A stretch of DNA of 64,000 nucleotides from Verrucomicrobiaceae bacterium UBA1938 (GCA_002336895.1 DDFC01000007.1:1-64000); one strand, 5' to 3'. Shown: positions 51,413 through 60,442, counted from the stretch's first letter. The notes: generated by a model from the letters alone, not told the origin. A program made the numbers and translations.

Positions 51413-53386
51413 ATGAAGCGCCTCCTCCCCTTCCTCGTCTTCGCTGCTCTGGCCCCCGTCAGCGCTCAGGTGCTCCCGGGCGCTCCCGGCACCGGTGCAC
51501 CACCCGCCGCCACCACCACCACGTCAAACAACAATTACAACATGGTCCCCGGCTCTGCCTCAGATCGGCAGACCGACACCCAGACCGCTCTGGGCAACAT
51601 GCCCATGGCAGATCCCGGCTCCGAAAACGTCTCGTTCAACGGCAAGCTCTGGAACGTCACCAACAACCGCCTCATGCGCTCACGGTTTGAGACCTATCTC
51701 ACCACCCCCGAGGCCAGCGGCCCGGAGGATCAGGCCTACCGCGACATCATGGCCCAGATCATGGAGCTCCTCTCCCCCAATCACAAACAGGCTCCGGACC
51801 CTGTCACCAAGGTGCAGCTGCGTGGGCCGGAGGTCATGAAAGCCTTCGCTCTTCTCCCTGAGGCCAGCACCGCAAAAATCGACGGCGGCCTCTGCAATGC
51901 CCTGGCCAATGCCGTCTGGGATGTCTGGACTTCCCAGAAGCGTGTCCACGAGCGCAAGCTGGCGAACGAGGAGATGATGAAACGCCGCAAGCAGCTCGAA
52001 TGGAACGCTGAGCTGGGCATGAACAGCGCCCCGCTGGGAAAGACCGGCTCCGCCCCCGTCAAAAGCACCCAGTCCAGCAACCAGCAGAACCAGGGCCAGA
52101 ACAACAGCGCCACCGTCGGCCGCACCTCCGGCTACATCAAAGGCATCGCCGAGATCGAAGCCCGCACCAAGCTCAACGAGACCGCCATGGGCCTCTCGGA
52201 GATCACCAGCAAGACCCAGTTCCAGGCCATGATCATCCAGATGTTCCTCCAGCGCCGCTTCGAGCACGCCGTCATCGCCTGCCGTTTCTACCCCAATCTC
52301 TTCCGCGATGGAGAAAGCATCCTGCAGCTGGATAAAAACAGCGACGTCCAGAAAATCCTCTCCAGCAGCTTCGGTGTCCCCCCCACCGTCAGCATGATCG
52401 ACGGCCTCTCCCTCGAGGCCATGCGCAGTGTCGATGAATCTCTCGTCTCCTTTGAAAACCTCGTCGCACGCCGGGATCTCGACAGCGCCGGCAACCGCCT
52501 GCTGGAGGCCTACGGCATCGGCGAATACCTCCCCCGCGTCCGCCGCCTGCCAATGACCGAAAAGGCCCGCGTGCTCGACTTCGTCCGCAAGAAAAACAAG
52601 CTCCTCTCCTTCCTCGAGATGAAGGACTACGCCAGCGCCGAGACCGTGGTGATGGAGCTCCGCTCCGCCTCAGAGGACTTCGAATACGCCAAGCCTCTGG
52701 CCGCCATCCAGACCGCCAAGACCATGAGCAATCTCCACGTCAACAACGCCAATGCGGCCATGGGCAGCAAGGACGCCAAAACCGTCGAGGCAGAGATGAA
52801 GGCCGCCGCAGAAATCTGGCCCACCAATCCCCGCGTCACCCAGCTCAGCGAGCATATGATGCAGTCCACCGACATGAAGTCCCAGGCCCTCATGGAGTTC
52901 GACCGCCTCCTCAGCCAGCGCAACTACCGCCAGATCTTCGAAAACCAGGCCCCCTTCATCGCCGCCGTTGCAGACGACCTCACCCGCAAGCAGCAGCTCG
53001 AAAAAGTCCTCAAAGACATGGGCAAGCTCGAGCTCATCCTCGGCGGCGCCAGGGAGCTCTCCTCCAGCAGCCCTCCTGCAGCCTGGGAGAAAGTGGAAAA
53101 GGAATCCAAAAACTACCCCGACGACCCCGTCCTCAGCAAGCTCCGTGCAGACCTCGGCGTCAAGGCCAGCGAGTTCGTCACCGCCATCGAAAACGCCCGC
53201 CTGCAGGAGGAAAAGCAGCAGATCGGCTCCTCCCTCGCCTGGTATCTCAAAGCCCGCCGCATGCACCCCATGAGCGAGATGGCCCGCGAAGGCATCAAGC
53301 GCATGGTGGACACCATCAAAAACGGCGGCCAGCCGCCCCCCACCAGCCTCGACACCCCGGCCCCCACCTCGGCACTCAACAATTGA
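51413..53386 (+). CDS. Large secreted hypothetical protein
   Basis: A 657-residue protein with signal peptide MKRLLPFLVFAALAPVSAQ, then a Pro/Gly/Thr-rich low-complexity region with repeated Asn (about 20-60). The rest is mostly helical: a segment with IMAQIMELLSPNHKQAP, a Gln/Asn-rich break (STQSSNQQNQGQNNSAT), FQAMIIQMFLQRRFEHAVIACRFYPNLFRDG, and TPR-like helices (AEMKAAAEIWPTNPRVTQL; DDPVLSKLRADLGVKAS). It ends in Pro/Thr. No domain I can name. Probably periplasmic and co-transcribed with the OB-fold-like gene upstream. Confidence 0.65.
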   Translation: MKRLLPFLVFAALAPVSAQVLPGAPGTGAPPAATTTTSNNNYNMVPGSASDRQTDTQTALGNMPMADPGSENVSFNGKLWNVTNNRLMRSRFETYLTTPEASGPEDQAYRDIMAQIMELLSPNHKQAPDPVTKVQLRGPEVMKAFALLPEASTAKIDGGLCNALANAVWDVWTSQKRVHERKLANEEMMKRRKQLEWNAELGMNSAPLGKTGSAPVKSTQSSNQQNQGQNNSATVGRTSGYIKGIAEIEARTKLNETAMGLSEITSKTQFQAMIIQMFLQRRFEHAVIACRFYPNLFRDGESILQLDKNSDVQKILSSSFGVPPTVSMIDGLSLEAMRSVDESLVSFENLVARRDLDSAGNRLLEAYGIGEYLPRVRRLPMTEKARVLDFVRKKNKLLSFLEMKDYASAETVVMELRSASEDFEYAKPLAAIQTAKTMSNLHVNNANAAMGSKDAKTVEAEMKAAAEIWPTNPRVTQLSEHMMQSTDMKSQALMEFDRLLSQRNYRQIFENQAPFIAAVADDLTRKQQLEKVLKDMGKLELILGGARELSSSSPPAAWEKVEKESKNYPDDPVLSKLRADLGVKASEFVTAIENARLQEEKQQIGSSLAWYLKARRMHPMSEMAREGIKRMVDTIKNGGQPPPTSLDTPAPTSALNN

Positions 53387-53796
53387 GGCCGCTGTTCAAT
53401 GCCCCATCAGAGCATTTGAACTACCCCGTGGCCAGACCGCATCGCCACAGGCGCCAGCAGAGTGGCCCGCACAACACGCGCTCCCCCCCATAGTGGTCCG
53501 CACAGTCCTCTGTGCGGCTCGCCCGCACCCTGATGCACAAGCCATCACCCGCCTCCTCAAACCCCAGCGTTCTGGAGGAGAGGGATCGTCCCGATCCCTC
53601 ACGCCCCCACATCGTCCAGCGCCCCCGCACATCTCATCCCCCCACGTTGCAAACAGATGTGCGCTCTCTTTACCATAAACACACCGCTATGTCCCAGCCC
53701 CAAAGGGGCTGAGGACTCAGCCCAGGGCGCTGCGAGGAACGAGCAAGCCCTGGGTTGGCCCACATCTCCACACCTCCCGCCCCAAAAAGCCCGGCC
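53387..53796. other. 410-bp intergenic region with four hairpins
   Basis: No gene is supported here. Four perfect or near-perfect stems are present: CCGCACAG/CTGTGCGG (53498-53517), GAGGGATCG/CGATCCCTC (53580-53600), AGCCCC/GGGGCT (53696-53710) and CCCAGGGC/GCCCTGGG (53721-53754). The last two are close together and could end transcription of the ABC transporter genes from the right. As a set they look like dispersed-repeat sequence. Confidence 0.6.
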
Positions 53797-54534
53797 TCAC
53801 CGGTACTTCGACAGCCCCTCCAGGTACCGCCTCGCCATCTCCGTCTTCGGCTTCGTAAAAAACTCCGCCGCACTCGAAGACTCCTGCACCTTCCCCGCTG
53901 CCAGAAACACCACCCAGTCCGCCACCTTCCGCGCAAAGCTGATCTCGTGCGTCGCCAGGATGATGCTCTGCCCAGCTTCAGCCAGCTCACGGATCACATC
54001 CAGCACCTCCCCCGTCATCACCGGATCCAGCGCCGAGGTCGGCTCATCCAGCAGCAGCAGCCGTGGCTTCGGTGCCAGCGCCCGGGCTATCGCCGCGCGC
54101 TGCTGCTGGCCTCCTGAAAGCTGGCTCGGCCGCTTGTGCTCATGCCCCTCCAGCCCCAGCCGGTGCAGCAGCTCCAGCGCTCGCTGCGTCGCCTGCGTCT
54201 CCGTCATCCCATGCACCTCCTTCAGCGGCAGCGTGATGTTCTGCAACGCCGTCAGGTGCGGAAACAGGTTGTAGCCCTGAAACACAAAACCATTCCCGCG
54301 CCTCTCCGCCAGCGCGCCATCCTCATCATGCGGCAGCAGGCGGTCATCCAGGCTCACCTGCCCCGCATCCGGCACCAGCAGGCAGCCCAGCACACGCAGC
54401 AGCGTGGACTTTCCCCCACCGGAAGGCCCCAGCAGTGCGATCACACGCGCCTCTCCGCCCGTGGCAAAGGCCGCCCCATCCAGCGCAGCGTGCGCGCCAT
54501 ACCGCTTCGTCACCGCCTGCGCTTCAAGTTTCAT
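53797..54534 (-). CDS. Polar amino-acid ABC transporter ATPase (GlnQ-like)
   Basis: A 245-residue ATPase of the polar amino-acid uptake family. Walker A is GPSGGGKST, the Q loop is VFQGYNLFPHLTALQN, the signature is PSQLSGGQQQRAAIARAL, Walker B is LLLLDEPTSALDP and the switch is ATHE. MKLEAQAVTKRYGAHAAL is the preferred start, two codons inside a TTG alternative. It overlaps the 3' end of the permease gene by 11 bp. No periplasmic binding protein gene is adjacent. Confidence 0.93.
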   Translation of the reverse strand: MKLEAQAVTKRYGAHAALDGAAFATGGEARVIALLGPSGGGKSTLLRVLGCLLVPDAGQVSLDDRLLPHDEDGALAERRGNGFVFQGYNLFPHLTALQNITLPLKEVHGMTETQATQRALELLHRLGLEGHEHKRPSQLSGGQQQRAAIARALAPKPRLLLLDEPTSALDPVMTGEVLDVIRELAEAGQSIILATHEISFARKVADWVVFLAAGKVQESSSAAEFFTKPKTEMARRYLEGLSKYR

Positions 54535-55333
54535 ACGCAAACCTCCCTTCCAGCCGCCGCGCCACGTACGACAGCGGCAGCGTCACCACCAGATAAGCCA
54601 CCACCAGCGGCAGACACCCCTCCAGCGGCGCATAGCTCGCCGAGTTCATGATTTTGACCTTCTGCACCAGCTCCTCGATCCCGATCACCGACAGCAATGA
54701 CGAATCCTTGATCAGAGACACCAGCTGTCCCGTCGTCCCCGGCAGCGCCCGCCGCAGCGCCTGCGGAATGATCACAAAGCGGTACGTCTGCACCCTCCCA
54801 AATCCCACCGCTCGCGCTGCTTCCAGCTGAGAGGCGCTGATGCTCTCCACTGCACCGCGAAAAATCTCCGCCAGATACGCCCCCTCAAAACACCCCAGCA
54901 GGATGATCCCCGTCACCACCGGCTGCTCAATGCTCAGCGCCTGCGCGATGATGTAATGCCCGATGAGAAGCTGCACCAGCAGCGGCGAGCCCCGCACCAG
55001 CTCCACCACCCCGCCGCAGGCCATCCGCACCGGCTCCCACGGCGCCCGTCGCCCCAGCATCAGCACAAACCCAAAGCCAATGCTCACCACCATCGCCACC
55101 AGAGAAAGCCCCATCGTCGTCAGCCACCCATGCCCAAACTGGAAGCGATACTTCCACACCCCGCTCCAGTTCCAAGGATACGCCACCGACGCAAACACCC
55201 CATAAAAAGCCGCCGACGCCACCACAAACAACCCCGCCGCATAAAGCACACGGCGCGTCTTCGAAACAGAGATGGCAGAAGCAGCAGACAAAGCGCCATC
55301 ACATACGCCAGCCAGCCCCCCTTTGTCCCACAA
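54524..55333 (-). CDS. Polar amino-acid ABC transporter permease
   Basis: A 269-residue inner-membrane permease of the His/Glu/Gln type. The EAA loop EAARAVGFGRVQTYRFVIIPQALRRALPG, which docks to the ATPase, is clear; VVELVRGSPLLVQLLIGHY is the family segment before it. There are about five transmembrane segments, and the N-terminal extension (MWDKGGLAGVCDGALSAAS) is longer than usual. Encoded with the ATPase only; a substrate-binding protein must come from elsewhere or have been lost. Confidence 0.9.
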   Translation of the reverse strand: MWDKGGLAGVCDGALSAASAISVSKTRRVLYAAGLFVVASAAFYGVFASVAYPWNWSGVWKYRFQFGHGWLTTMGLSLVAMVVSIGFGFVLMLGRRAPWEPVRMACGGVVELVRGSPLLVQLLIGHYIIAQALSIEQPVVTGIILLGCFEGAYLAEIFRGAVESISASQLEAARAVGFGRVQTYRFVIIPQALRRALPGTTGQLVSLIKDSSLLSVIGIEELVQKVKIMNSASYAPLEGCLPLVVAYLVVTLPLSYVARRLEGRFAYET

Positions 55334-55440
55334 ATTTTACCCCAGTTCCCCGCCTCCGCAGCAAACACACGCGCCCTCAAGCCCCACCCCAAAGCAAACT
55401 TACACCTTTGTTTTTCAATTGCATATCGCACAATTGCCTT

Positions 55441-55456
55441 ACTAAATGCCTGGCAT
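55441..55456 (+). repeat. Left arm of 16-bp inverted repeat around accessory block
   Basis: ACTAAATGCCTGGCAT is the exact reverse complement of 60443-60458. It contains the ATGCC-N-GGCAT palindrome that also forms the tips of the IS at 56454-58062. Thirty bases on, GCATGAATGACACTC (55475-55489) also resembles the IS end (GCATGAATGGCACTC), so IS-end fragments lie here. Confidence 0.75.
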
Positions 55457-55559
55457 CTTATTTTTTGCTGAAAAGCATGAATGACACTCAAATCGGCTTG
55501 CCGGAAATTGATCCGACCAAGCCTTCCTATCGGGTGGTGCAATATTGAGAGGTCTGCCT

Positions 55560-56357
55560 ATGAAATCGACATTAGTTGCCACTTTTGCAGTCAGTTGCGT
55601 GTTTTTAATTTTTAGCGCAGATGCAGCGGTCCTAGAAGGTTCGCTGCGCACCATTACACAAAGCAACAGTCGGGAACTATTTTTCCAAGAGGTTGCGAAG
55701 GCTGAATCAACTATGACTCCACAAATCATAGTTGACGAAACTGTCTCTTTTCTCCTTTCCAGCAACAACGCTGCTGAAGAAGGGGTAGCCATGCAATTTA
55801 TCTTGGCCATGAAACGATTTCCTTTTGATGAATTGTGTGATCGTTTCACCAAAAGCAAGACTTCAACAGAGCGTGCTTACACTTTACATTTGCTGGGTCA
55901 TAGCGCTCCGCATCAGCCCCATGATGATACTCTCAGAAAGCTTGCTTCAACTGTGCTCTATGACAAAGGACCTGGCCTCAGGCGATACGGAGAGGCGCGT
56001 GCATATTCCGGTGAAGGGAAGCGCGTGTGCGATGTTGCGTATAACATACTTGTTTCAAAGTTGGGATTGGAGGCGGCTCACCCACTGCTTGAAGTCGACA
56101 ACTTTGTGCCAATGCAGCGTGATCGGATGATCGAAAAATTGGGTTGCGAGTTGAAGCTGCCTAAACCGCCTTCATGGGATTCACCACATCCAGAACGTGA
56201 GTCGCCAGAATCTATTACTCCCAGGGAAGCACCGAAGGCAAGGGTTGAAGCAAAGCCTAGCAAGGAACCGGCTGCATCAACACCGTGGAGCATCATCGTT
56301 GTGTTGATCGTAGCGGCAACTTGCTTTCTGTGGTTGCTGCTCAAGCGGCGTTTGTGA
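55560..56357 (+). CDS. Hypothetical exported, C-terminally anchored protein
   Basis: A 265-residue protein with signal peptide MKSTLVATFAVSCVFLIFSADA, a mostly helical middle that resembles HEAT/armadillo-type helix pairs (ETVSFLLSSNNAAEEGVAMQFILAMKRFPFDELCDRF), a charged Pro-rich linker (about 200-235) and a C-terminal transmembrane helix (WSIIVVLIVAATCFLWLLL) ending KRRL. Codon use is noticeably AT-richer than in the neighbours, which suggests acquisition. No family recognised. Confidence 0.6.
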   Translation: MKSTLVATFAVSCVFLIFSADAAVLEGSLRTITQSNSRELFFQEVAKAESTMTPQIIVDETVSFLLSSNNAAEEGVAMQFILAMKRFPFDELCDRFTKSKTSTERAYTLHLLGHSAPHQPHDDTLRKLASTVLYDKGPGLRRYGEARAYSGEGKRVCDVAYNILVSKLGLEAAHPLLEVDNFVPMQRDRMIEKLGCELKLPKPPSWDSPHPERESPESITPREAPKARVEAKPSKEPAASTPWSIIVVLIVAATCFLWLLLKRRL

Positions 56358-56371
56358 GCTGGGAAACGGGC

Positions 56372-56446
56372 TCAGCGAATAATTGACAAAACGAAATGCT
56401 GCCGGACGGGTTCAGCCTGGACATCATCAGCGGCAGCCTTTCGAAA
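56372..56446 (-). pseudogene. Possible 3' remnant of a gene next to the IS
   Basis: Minus-strand frame RKAAADDVQAEPVRQHFVLSIIR then a stop runs out from the IS left end. It looks coding (good codon bias, natural C-terminus) but has no start. Together with the fragment at 58066-58179 it may be what remains of a gene displaced by the IS. No family recognised. Confidence 0.3.
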
Positions 56447-56453
56447 AAAAAAA

Positions 56454-58062
56454 ATGCCAGGCATGAATGGCACTCGGTTAAGCGACGAGACGGTAGCGGT
56501 CACGGTGGGGTATTTCGTGGAATTTTTGGCGCGGCTTGGTGAGCAGCTGGAACGTTTTAGGTCGTCGTTTGACGGCCCTGGGCTCGCGCCTCTCAGGTCG
56601 CAGAGGGTTCTGCACGCTGGCGATGGCCCCCAGCAGTTCGGCATGCCAGCGAGCTAGTTTGCGTGGCTGGTCATGGCAGGCCGCCGCCTGTGGCAGCCAC
56701 TGGCGCAGCAGGTCCACTGCGCCTTTGAAACTGATGCGGCCAAGCTCCTGCTGGTGGCTCCTGGCGGCCTGTAAAATCAGGGCGCGAATGGCATTGCAGG
56801 CGATGGCGTGCATGAGCAGCTCCTTCTCGATCATCGCGGGGCTTTTGGTGCGCAGCACCTCCATGTGCATGATCGTCTTCACATCGCGGTAAAACAGCTC
56901 GATGCTCCAGCGCCGGTGGTAGAGCTCTGCAAGCCGGGCCACCGGGTAGAGCCTGGCATCGTCCAGCGTGGTGGCGATCCACAACCAGCGCGTGCGGAAG
57001 CCCTTGCGTTCGACATGCACGCGCACGACGCGGATCTGGAGCTGCCCGCTGAGCTTGTTCCAGGCGCGCTTTCTCCAGGGGCTGTGCTGCGGGCGGCTAA
57101 GCGGCTTGTCCCAGGTTTGCAGGCGGTCATTGGGACCAAGCGCCTTGCCCTTGCGCATGTCCTTGCTGCGCATCGGGTGCAGGCGAAACACGGTGTCCAC
57201 CCCGCGCGCCTTGAGCTCGGCCATCAGGGCGTAGGCGCAGAAGCCTGCGTCGCCCACCAGCACGTCGTCTTTGACCAGCAGGTGGCTCAGCTTGTGCCAC
57301 AGGCTCAGGTCGTGGCTGCACCATTTGGAGAGGGCATGGCCCAGCCAGCCGCCGGTGGACAGCGAGAACACACCGAGCATCTTGGCCACGGGGAAGCCAC
57401 AGCCTTTCTTTTGTGCGCGATGCTGCGGCCAGCGCTTCTGGTTGGCAGGTGTGTCGGGCATGGAGAGGCTGGTGCCGTCGATGACCTTGACCTGGCGTCC
57501 GCACCACAGCCAGGTGGCGGCGGCGCGCTGGCCGAGGTGGTCGCGCAAGGCCTCGAAAACGGCCTGCAGCAGACGGATGCTCAGGCCGCTGCGTGCCTCA
57601 CAATAGGAGGAGGTGCCCAGTGCCGGGCGCCGTTTGTTACGCCTGCGTATGATGAGCCAGGCACGCCCTTTGCCGACCACCTCCTGACAGGGCATGGCGG
57701 GGTTGATCACCTGGAAGAGGAAGGCCCAGAACAGGGTGATGGGCGGGTAGATGCGTTCACGTCTGGCCTGGGCATCAGGGGCTTTGGCAAAGAAATCGGC
57801 GGGCAGCAGGCCACCGAGAAGGGCGGCCAGATCGGGCAGCTCCAGATGACGGAGCTGCTGCAGACCACTGGCGATCCGGCTGGCAGGTGAAGGCTTCGCA
57901 CGGCCTTGCAGCGTGCGGGGAAAGTGAGGGAGGAAACAGGTGCGAAGAGCCATGCACGTTCAACCCGCAACCCATCGCCGCGTTGTACGAAAACCGAATG
58001 ATCCAGACCCTTCAAAAATCCACGAAAACCCGCCTTAACCGAGTGCCATTCATGCCTGGCAT
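56454..58062 (-). mobile_element. IS4-family insertion sequence
   Basis: A 1609-bp element with perfect 29-bp terminal inverted repeats (56454-56482 and 58034-58062) that begin ATGCCAGGCATGAATGGCAC. One DDE transposase gene fills the element. The outer bases are A-rich on the left and T-rich on the right (AAAAAAAAAA/CTTTTTTT), and I cannot see a clean target-site duplication. The tips contain the palindrome ATGCC-A-GGCAT, also found alone at 55446 and 60443. Confidence 0.92.
56478..57953 (-). CDS. IS4-family DDE transposase
   Basis: A 491-residue transposase. The DDE residues lie in VIDGTSLSMPDT (first Asp), VLVGDAGFCAY (second Asp) and the family signature YHRRWSIELFYRDVK, which fits Y-(2)-R-(3)-E-(6)-K and supplies the Glu. 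The N-terminal part has PASRIASGLQQL and LFWAFLFQVINP. It appears full length and intact, so the element may be active. Its stop codon lies inside the left inverted repeat. Confidence 0.95.
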   Translation of the reverse strand: MALRTCFLPHFPRTLQGRAKPSPASRIASGLQQLRHLELPDLAALLGGLLPADFFAKAPDAQARRERIYPPITLFWAFLFQVINPAMPCQEVVGKGRAWLIIRRRNKRRPALGTSSYCEARSGLSIRLLQAVFEALRDHLGQRAAATWLWCGRQVKVIDGTSLSMPDTPANQKRWPQHRAQKKGCGFPVAKMLGVFSLSTGGWLGHALSKWCSHDLSLWHKLSHLLVKDDVLVGDAGFCAYALMAELKARGVDTVFRLHPMRSKDMRKGKALGPNDRLQTWDKPLSRPQHSPWRKRAWNKLSGQLQIRVVRVHVERKGFRTRWLWIATTLDDARLYPVARLAELYHRRWSIELFYRDVKTIMHMEVLRTKSPAMIEKELLMHAIACNAIRALILQAARSHQQELGRISFKGAVDLLRQWLPQAAACHDQPRKLARWHAELLGAIASVQNPLRPERREPRAVKRRPKTFQLLTKPRQKFHEIPHRDRYRLVA

Positions 58063-58065
58063 CTT

Positions 58066-58179
58066 TTTTTGGTGCCCTGCAGCCGCGTGTCTCCATCCGC
58101 TCCGGAGGCAGGCGCTGCGCCCAGCACATAGAACGCGTGCTCCTCCGTGCTCAGGATCGTCTCTGGCAGGGCGTTGGAT
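58066..58179 (-). pseudogene. Possible coding remnant beside the IS
   Basis: Minus-strand frame SNALPETILSTEEHAFYVLG... onward to TRLQGTKK is open from the paralog's stop down to the IS tip. It has codon bias like the GC-rich chromosome, unlike the AT-richer gene next to it. No start codon. It may be a fragment of a chromosomal gene broken up by the accessory block. Confidence 0.3.
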
Positions 58180-59163
58180 CTAATCCACCAACTTCACACC
58201 GTTCATTCTGAAACGACAGCCAAACTGATGCGCCCACTTGCGAAAGCGCTGACTGACAATGTGATAAGAACGCCAGACACCATTACGCTCGCACGCCCAC
58301 TCAGCCATGCGCATGTAGTCCACTCCTTCCATGGCATTCATTTCGGATCTGGAATAATCAATGCCACAATTAATATAGCCTTCGTTATCAAAACCGAGCT
58401 CTCCACGTTGTCCCACAAGAGGGGAGTTAGTATGGCCAAGGAGAGTACCACGCAGCGGATTGTCAATGCCCAATAGCAAACGGCGCTGGTAGCGTGACCA
58501 TGGCGCGACGACGGTGCTATCCATCCAATAAAGCCGATTACACGATGGAAGGGGTTTGTCGGGATAGAGTCTCGGATGAAAGCCAGGGGCTGAAGAAACA
58601 TAAGTGATGGGCCGAAACACTGCCCCCGTGAGACCGGCTTGCTCAAAGCTGTCTTTGAACGCTTGTGAGACCGCCAACTCACACCATAGCAGATTGAGGC
58701 AGTGGCTTTTCTTTTTTGCCCATTCAGGTCTCGTAATAACCGTCAAATCATTTTCATCCAATTTTAGGATGATTCCACCATCTCCGCCAGCGTCCATCAG
58801 CATGAGCCAGTTGGAGCTGTCCAGTGAATAGTCGGGGCGGGTGCGTTGAATGGGGTAGCTGTTGTGCCATTCAGTTGGACCAGCCATTCCCTGAAACACC
58901 GGATTCCATCCAAGCTTTTCGAGTGCCACTACTGCGGATTGCAACTTGGGATCGTCAGCGGTAGCCTCCACATCCATTTCTACTAGCCCCTCAGGGATGA
59001 AACTATCCGGCTTATTCCATTGAGGATGAAACATCTTGTACAAACTACGGAACTGTCCAAAGTCTTCAAGCCTTGCCGCAGTTCCCAACCGCAGCGGAGA
59101 CACTCTGGAGGGGACATATTGGATCGTGAATTTCCACGTTTGATCTGGAGTAATATTCATCAA
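58180..59163 (-). CDS. Unknown protein, paralog A
   Basis: A 327-residue soluble protein without signal peptide or membrane segment. It is clearly homologous to the product of 59396-60328. Shared blocks: LDSSNWLMLM, AVFRPITY, YWMDSTVVAPWS, FDNEGY, SEMNAMEGVDYMRMAEWACERNGVWRSYHIVSQRFRKWAHQFGCRFRMNGVKLVD. The conserved AGLTGAVFRP segment is reminiscent of myxobacterial paralogous families, but no CxxCG motif is present. AT-richer than the chromosome, beside an IS: likely acquired. Function unknown; tandem divergent paralogs suggest immunity or recognition roles (inference). Confidence 0.65.
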   Translation of the reverse strand: MMNITPDQTWKFTIQYVPSRVSPLRLGTAARLEDFGQFRSLYKMFHPQWNKPDSFIPEGLVEMDVEATADDPKLQSAVVALEKLGWNPVFQGMAGPTEWHNSYPIQRTRPDYSLDSSNWLMLMDAGGDGGIILKLDENDLTVITRPEWAKKKSHCLNLLWCELAVSQAFKDSFEQAGLTGAVFRPITYVSSAPGFHPRLYPDKPLPSCNRLYWMDSTVVAPWSRYQRRLLLGIDNPLRGTLLGHTNSPLVGQRGELGFDNEGYINCGIDYSRSEMNAMEGVDYMRMAEWACERNGVWRSYHIVSQRFRKWAHQFGCRFRMNGVKLVD

Positions 59164-59395
59164 TCTATGTCGTCTGGAATTATGTGTGACATCAAACCTT
59201 TTGCCTTCATGACGCTATTGTAAACGGTTTTGAATTTAAGATGCAAACCCATCTTGCCATGTGGACCTAGTGCCATTGTCTCTTATAGCTCTTGCCCGAT
59301 AGCTCTGCATCTTGACTTCATCTTTCCAAATAGGCTGGCACGTCCCACGCTTTTGGTTGGCGCGTGGGTTCATTTTTCTCGTGAGATCGTCACTT

Positions 59396-60328
59396 TCAAT
59401 CTATCAGCTTCACGCCATTCATGACGAAACGGCATCCAAACTTCTTTGCCCATGCACGAAACCGCTGACTGACGATATGTTCGGAACACCAGACTCCATT
59501 GTGCTCAACAGTCCATTCAGCTTGGCGCATGAAATCCACTCCATCAAAAGAGGACATGTCAGACCTCCGGTAAGCTATGCCTGGCCCCTGATAGCCTTCG
59601 TCGTCAAAACCTGCGCTGCCCGTGTGCCCGACGAGCGGTTCATTCGTCTCCTTGATTTCTGTGCCTACAATATTTTCCACTCCATCTAGCCTTTGAATGC
59701 GACGAGGCCATGGACTCCATGGCGCGATTACATTGGTGTCCATCCAATACTGACGTTTGCAGTTAGACACCGGAGGATCATACGTCAGAGGTCGAAAGAC
59801 TCCACCAACGAGGCCGGCATCTTCGAACGCTTTCTTAAAATCTTCTGTAACGGCAAATGCGTCGAATGTAAGATCCAAGCAATGCCCTGGCCTTCGTGCT
59901 TCAACTTTGTCAGCTCTGGCTACGAGCTGACCATCACGGAAAGCAATGATTTCTCCGCCTCGGTTGGCCCTTACACACATGAGCTGTAGCCAGTTCGAAC
60001 TATCGAGCGGAAATTCAGGCCGTTCACGGCGAACAGGGAAAAACTTGCCCCTTTGCTCGGGAGAAGTAAACGATTGAAATACCGGTTTTAAGCCCACCTC
60101 TGCGAGAAGTTCCAGCGCTTCCTGAAGTTCAGGTGCCGAAGAGTCGATCTTAACGTTATGCACCCAATCGGAACTGCCCGCAGATTGAATAAAGCGATGC
60201 AAAATACTGTAAAGTCTCCCAAAAAGGTGCCTGTCACGTAAAATGACATGTGAAGCCGCCGTCATTGGAGCGAGCACCTGACCTTCTCTCAAGTGATAAA
60301 TTTTGATCAACCAGGTTTCACCACTCAT
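59396..60328 (-). CDS. Unknown protein, paralog B
   Basis: A 310-residue protein starting MSGETWLIKIYHLREGQVLAPM; the frame extends 49 codons upstream, but those are not matched in paralog A. Roughly half of the residues in the C-terminal 150 are shared with paralog A (AVFRP/GVFRPLTY, YWMDTNVIAPWSPW, GFDDEGY, SDMSSFDGVDFMRQAEWTVEHNGVWCSEHIVSQRFRAWAKKFGCRFVMNGVKLID). No signal peptide. The 232-bp gap to paralog A contains nothing I can name. Same strand as A, so they may be co-expressed. Confidence 0.65.
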   Translation of the reverse strand: MSGETWLIKIYHLREGQVLAPMTAASHVILRDRHLFGRLYSILHRFIQSAGSSDWVHNVKIDSSAPELQEALELLAEVGLKPVFQSFTSPEQRGKFFPVRRERPEFPLDSSNWLQLMCVRANRGGEIIAFRDGQLVARADKVEARRPGHCLDLTFDAFAVTEDFKKAFEDAGLVGGVFRPLTYDPPVSNCKRQYWMDTNVIAPWSPWPRRIQRLDGVENIVGTEIKETNEPLVGHTGSAGFDDEGYQGPGIAYRRSDMSSFDGVDFMRQAEWTVEHNGVWCSEHIVSQRFRAWAKKFGCRFVMNGVKLID

Positions 60329-60442
60329 GATCGAATATCGGATCGTTAGAATTATTTGACTACCAATTGTCGGGAATAATTGCGGGACTTTTTGCGCGCA
60401 ACACGCTCTTGGCAATAGACTTGGAAAATATGCCACGAAAAT

